From positions 459,076,072 through 459,140,071 of the forward strand of contig NC_081406.1 in NCBI RefSeq assembly GCF_030272615.1: a stretch of DNA of 64,000 nucleotides. Reading direction: 5' to 3'. Each line of letters begins with the position of its first letter. Positions within the stretch are counted from its first letter, which is position 1. A program made the translations under genes and the position numbers. Below, in pieces: positions 61,594 to 64,000 of this stretch. The stretch is from Cryptomeria japonica (Eukaryota > Streptophyta > Pinopsida > Cupressales > Cupressaceae). The notes below the pieces were generated by a model that was not told where the DNA came from, ran no database searches, and saw only the letters and a program-made list of their open reading frames with translations.

Positions 61594-61788
61594 CCATGGT
61601 GGTAAGCATAAATATCATGATACTAGGGTGAATAAGGAACAATAAATTGTCATATATGTTCAAAATTAGGGACATTGTGTGGGTATTAATAATTTCTCAA
61701 CAAGAACTTAGAATGTTGACTATTCTATGGCATATCCAAGACACATTCAATTATGGCTATAGTATCATCAACTAGATTGTTTTTCCAA
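61594..61788. other. Junction between pseudogene and gypsy remnant
   Basis: No exon or domain recognised. The ATPase homology fades within the last exon near 61540-61590. Confidence 0.5.
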
Positions 61789-62197
61789 CTAGATCTGCAA
61801 GAAATTATTCTGGAAACTATTTGCCATGTATTTGTAGGTGATCAATTCACCATATTTTGTTTGATATTCATCATTAACCTTTTTTACTATTAGTTTAGAA
61901 TAACCATAAACAAGGATGTGTTGGATATTCCATTGAATTGTTATATTAAGACCAACAAGAAAAGCTTCATATTCAACAACATGGTTTGCACATGGAAAGC
62001 TAAATCTAAATGCTTTCAACATGGAATTTCCTTGAGTATAAACAAGATTCAAATGCTTGCTCCATGACTAGTACAAGAACAATCGAGACATAACTTCTAT
62101 ATAGAGGGCTCTTCAATAGTAAAGATAGATTCATCAAGATTATCTATAACGAATGGATGATTATCTATAAGAGGTGCCTTAAATAATTGATCCATAG
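61789..62197 (-). pseudogene. Gypsy RNase H-like fragment
   Basis: The minus strand encodes HVVEYEAFLVGLN, then HILVYGYSKLIVKKVNDEYQTKYGEL, matching the archaeal-type RNase H domain found after RT/RNase H in plant gypsy elements (family form EYEAL..GL, VxGDSxLV). The catalytic Asp position in GDS is Tyr. Stops occur upstream. It lies C-terminal to the RT remnants at 62700-63999, in the right order, with a solo LTR between. Confidence 0.75.
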
Positions 62198-62202
62198 AAA
62201 CC

Positions 62203-62680
62203 TGTGAGATTTTGCCAAGATCAAGAGCTCAATGAAATGTACAAAATAGAGACATAATATGGGACAAGAATAAACTGTATTCTCATCAATAGAAAATGAT
62301 CAATAATAACAATTCAATAGTTACATACAATGTAGATGAGCTTGCTTATATAGGCAAGGCTAGGGATATGTGAGCACACAAACATGACATGTGGCTCAAT
62401 AAGAAACAAGGGTAGGTAGGAAATAGGTGTGGGTAGGTAGGAGAAATAATATAATAGTCCACATGAGGTGGATCACCCACTGAATGTGGAGTGTAACAAC
62501 AAGAGTGGAGTGTAACAACAAGATCAACACCATGAAAGGTGGAATTTCTCCTACACACACTATCCCAATGTGGCACAAACACCCAAGTGTCTCATACTCA
62601 AACTACTATGAGACACATTTCCTAGGTAAACTTAAGTAAAGTGTAATAATATCCATGATGAATAATTATTTACACCAACA
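62203..62680 (-). mobile_element. Solo LTR of the copia family of 8477-14851
   Basis: 478 bp from TGTGAGATTTTGCC to TTTACACCAACA, clearly homologous along its length to the LTRs at 8477 and 14404. A perfect 5-bp duplication AAACC lies at 62198-62202 and 62681-62685. Internal domain and second LTR are gone, as after LTR-LTR recombination. A short internal repeat (GTGGAGTGTAACAACAAGA twice, about 62487 and 62506) is private to this copy. Confidence 0.93.
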
Positions 62681-62685
62681 AAACC

Positions 62686-64000
<1,315 letters not shown>

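Overview
The window looks like nuclear DNA from a land plant with a large, repeat-swollen genome. A conifer or other gymnosperm is plausible, but this is inference. I see no prokaryotic gene organisation. Almost every recognisable coding stretch belongs to a decayed transposable element. The one host gene is a broken copy of the plant ATAD2/Yta7-type AAA+ ATPase (Arabidopsis At1g05910 family), on the + strand from about 50.4 to 61.6 kb.

Layout. 1-1.9 kb: end of an LTR, a tRNA-iMet primer-binding site (PBS) and a gag-only coiled-coil/zinc-knuckle gene. 1.9-6.3 kb: decayed Ty1/copia gag-pol (-) with a truncated LTR. 6.3-17.8 kb: a + strand copia LTR and gag, split by a near-complete copia element (8477-14851, 5-bp target-site duplication AAGAT), then an inverted LTR and another LTR piece. 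17.8-19.2 kb: copia 3' fragment ending in a 30-bp minisatellite. 19233-30039: a solo-LTR-like unit of about 4.1 kb with 5-bp duplication ACAAG, into which a complete copia element (19276-25936) has inserted. 30.0-32.3 kb: 3' end and LTR of a gypsy element (+). 32.4-49.0 kb: a Ty3/gypsy gag-protease element (-) with its 5' LTR. Its gag is tandemly duplicated (about 2 kb) and is interrupted by a full-length copia element (34040-41230) whose 1367-codon frame carries nine stops and no frameshift. 49.1-50.3 kb: LINE endonuclease fragment.

50.4-61.6 kb: the AAA+ ATPase pseudogene. Its proposed 7.75-kb first intron holds a tandem retrotransposon structure, internal-LTR-internal, with two 1565-bp direct repeats and no outer LTRs. 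Inside that LTR sits a 676-bp terminal-inverted-repeat transposon with a perfect 10-bp target-site duplication. 61.8-64.0 kb: gypsy pol remnants (-) interrupted by a solo LTR (5-bp duplication AAACC) and a 174-bp (TA)n tract.

Nothing here looks like an intact working system. The value of the window is its layered insertion history: at least three nesting levels dated by target-site duplications, a structure that fits recombination of a one-LTR circle into a resident fragment, a gag tandem duplication, and a host gene lost to nonsense, frameshift and active-site changes. All alignments and counts were made by eye.
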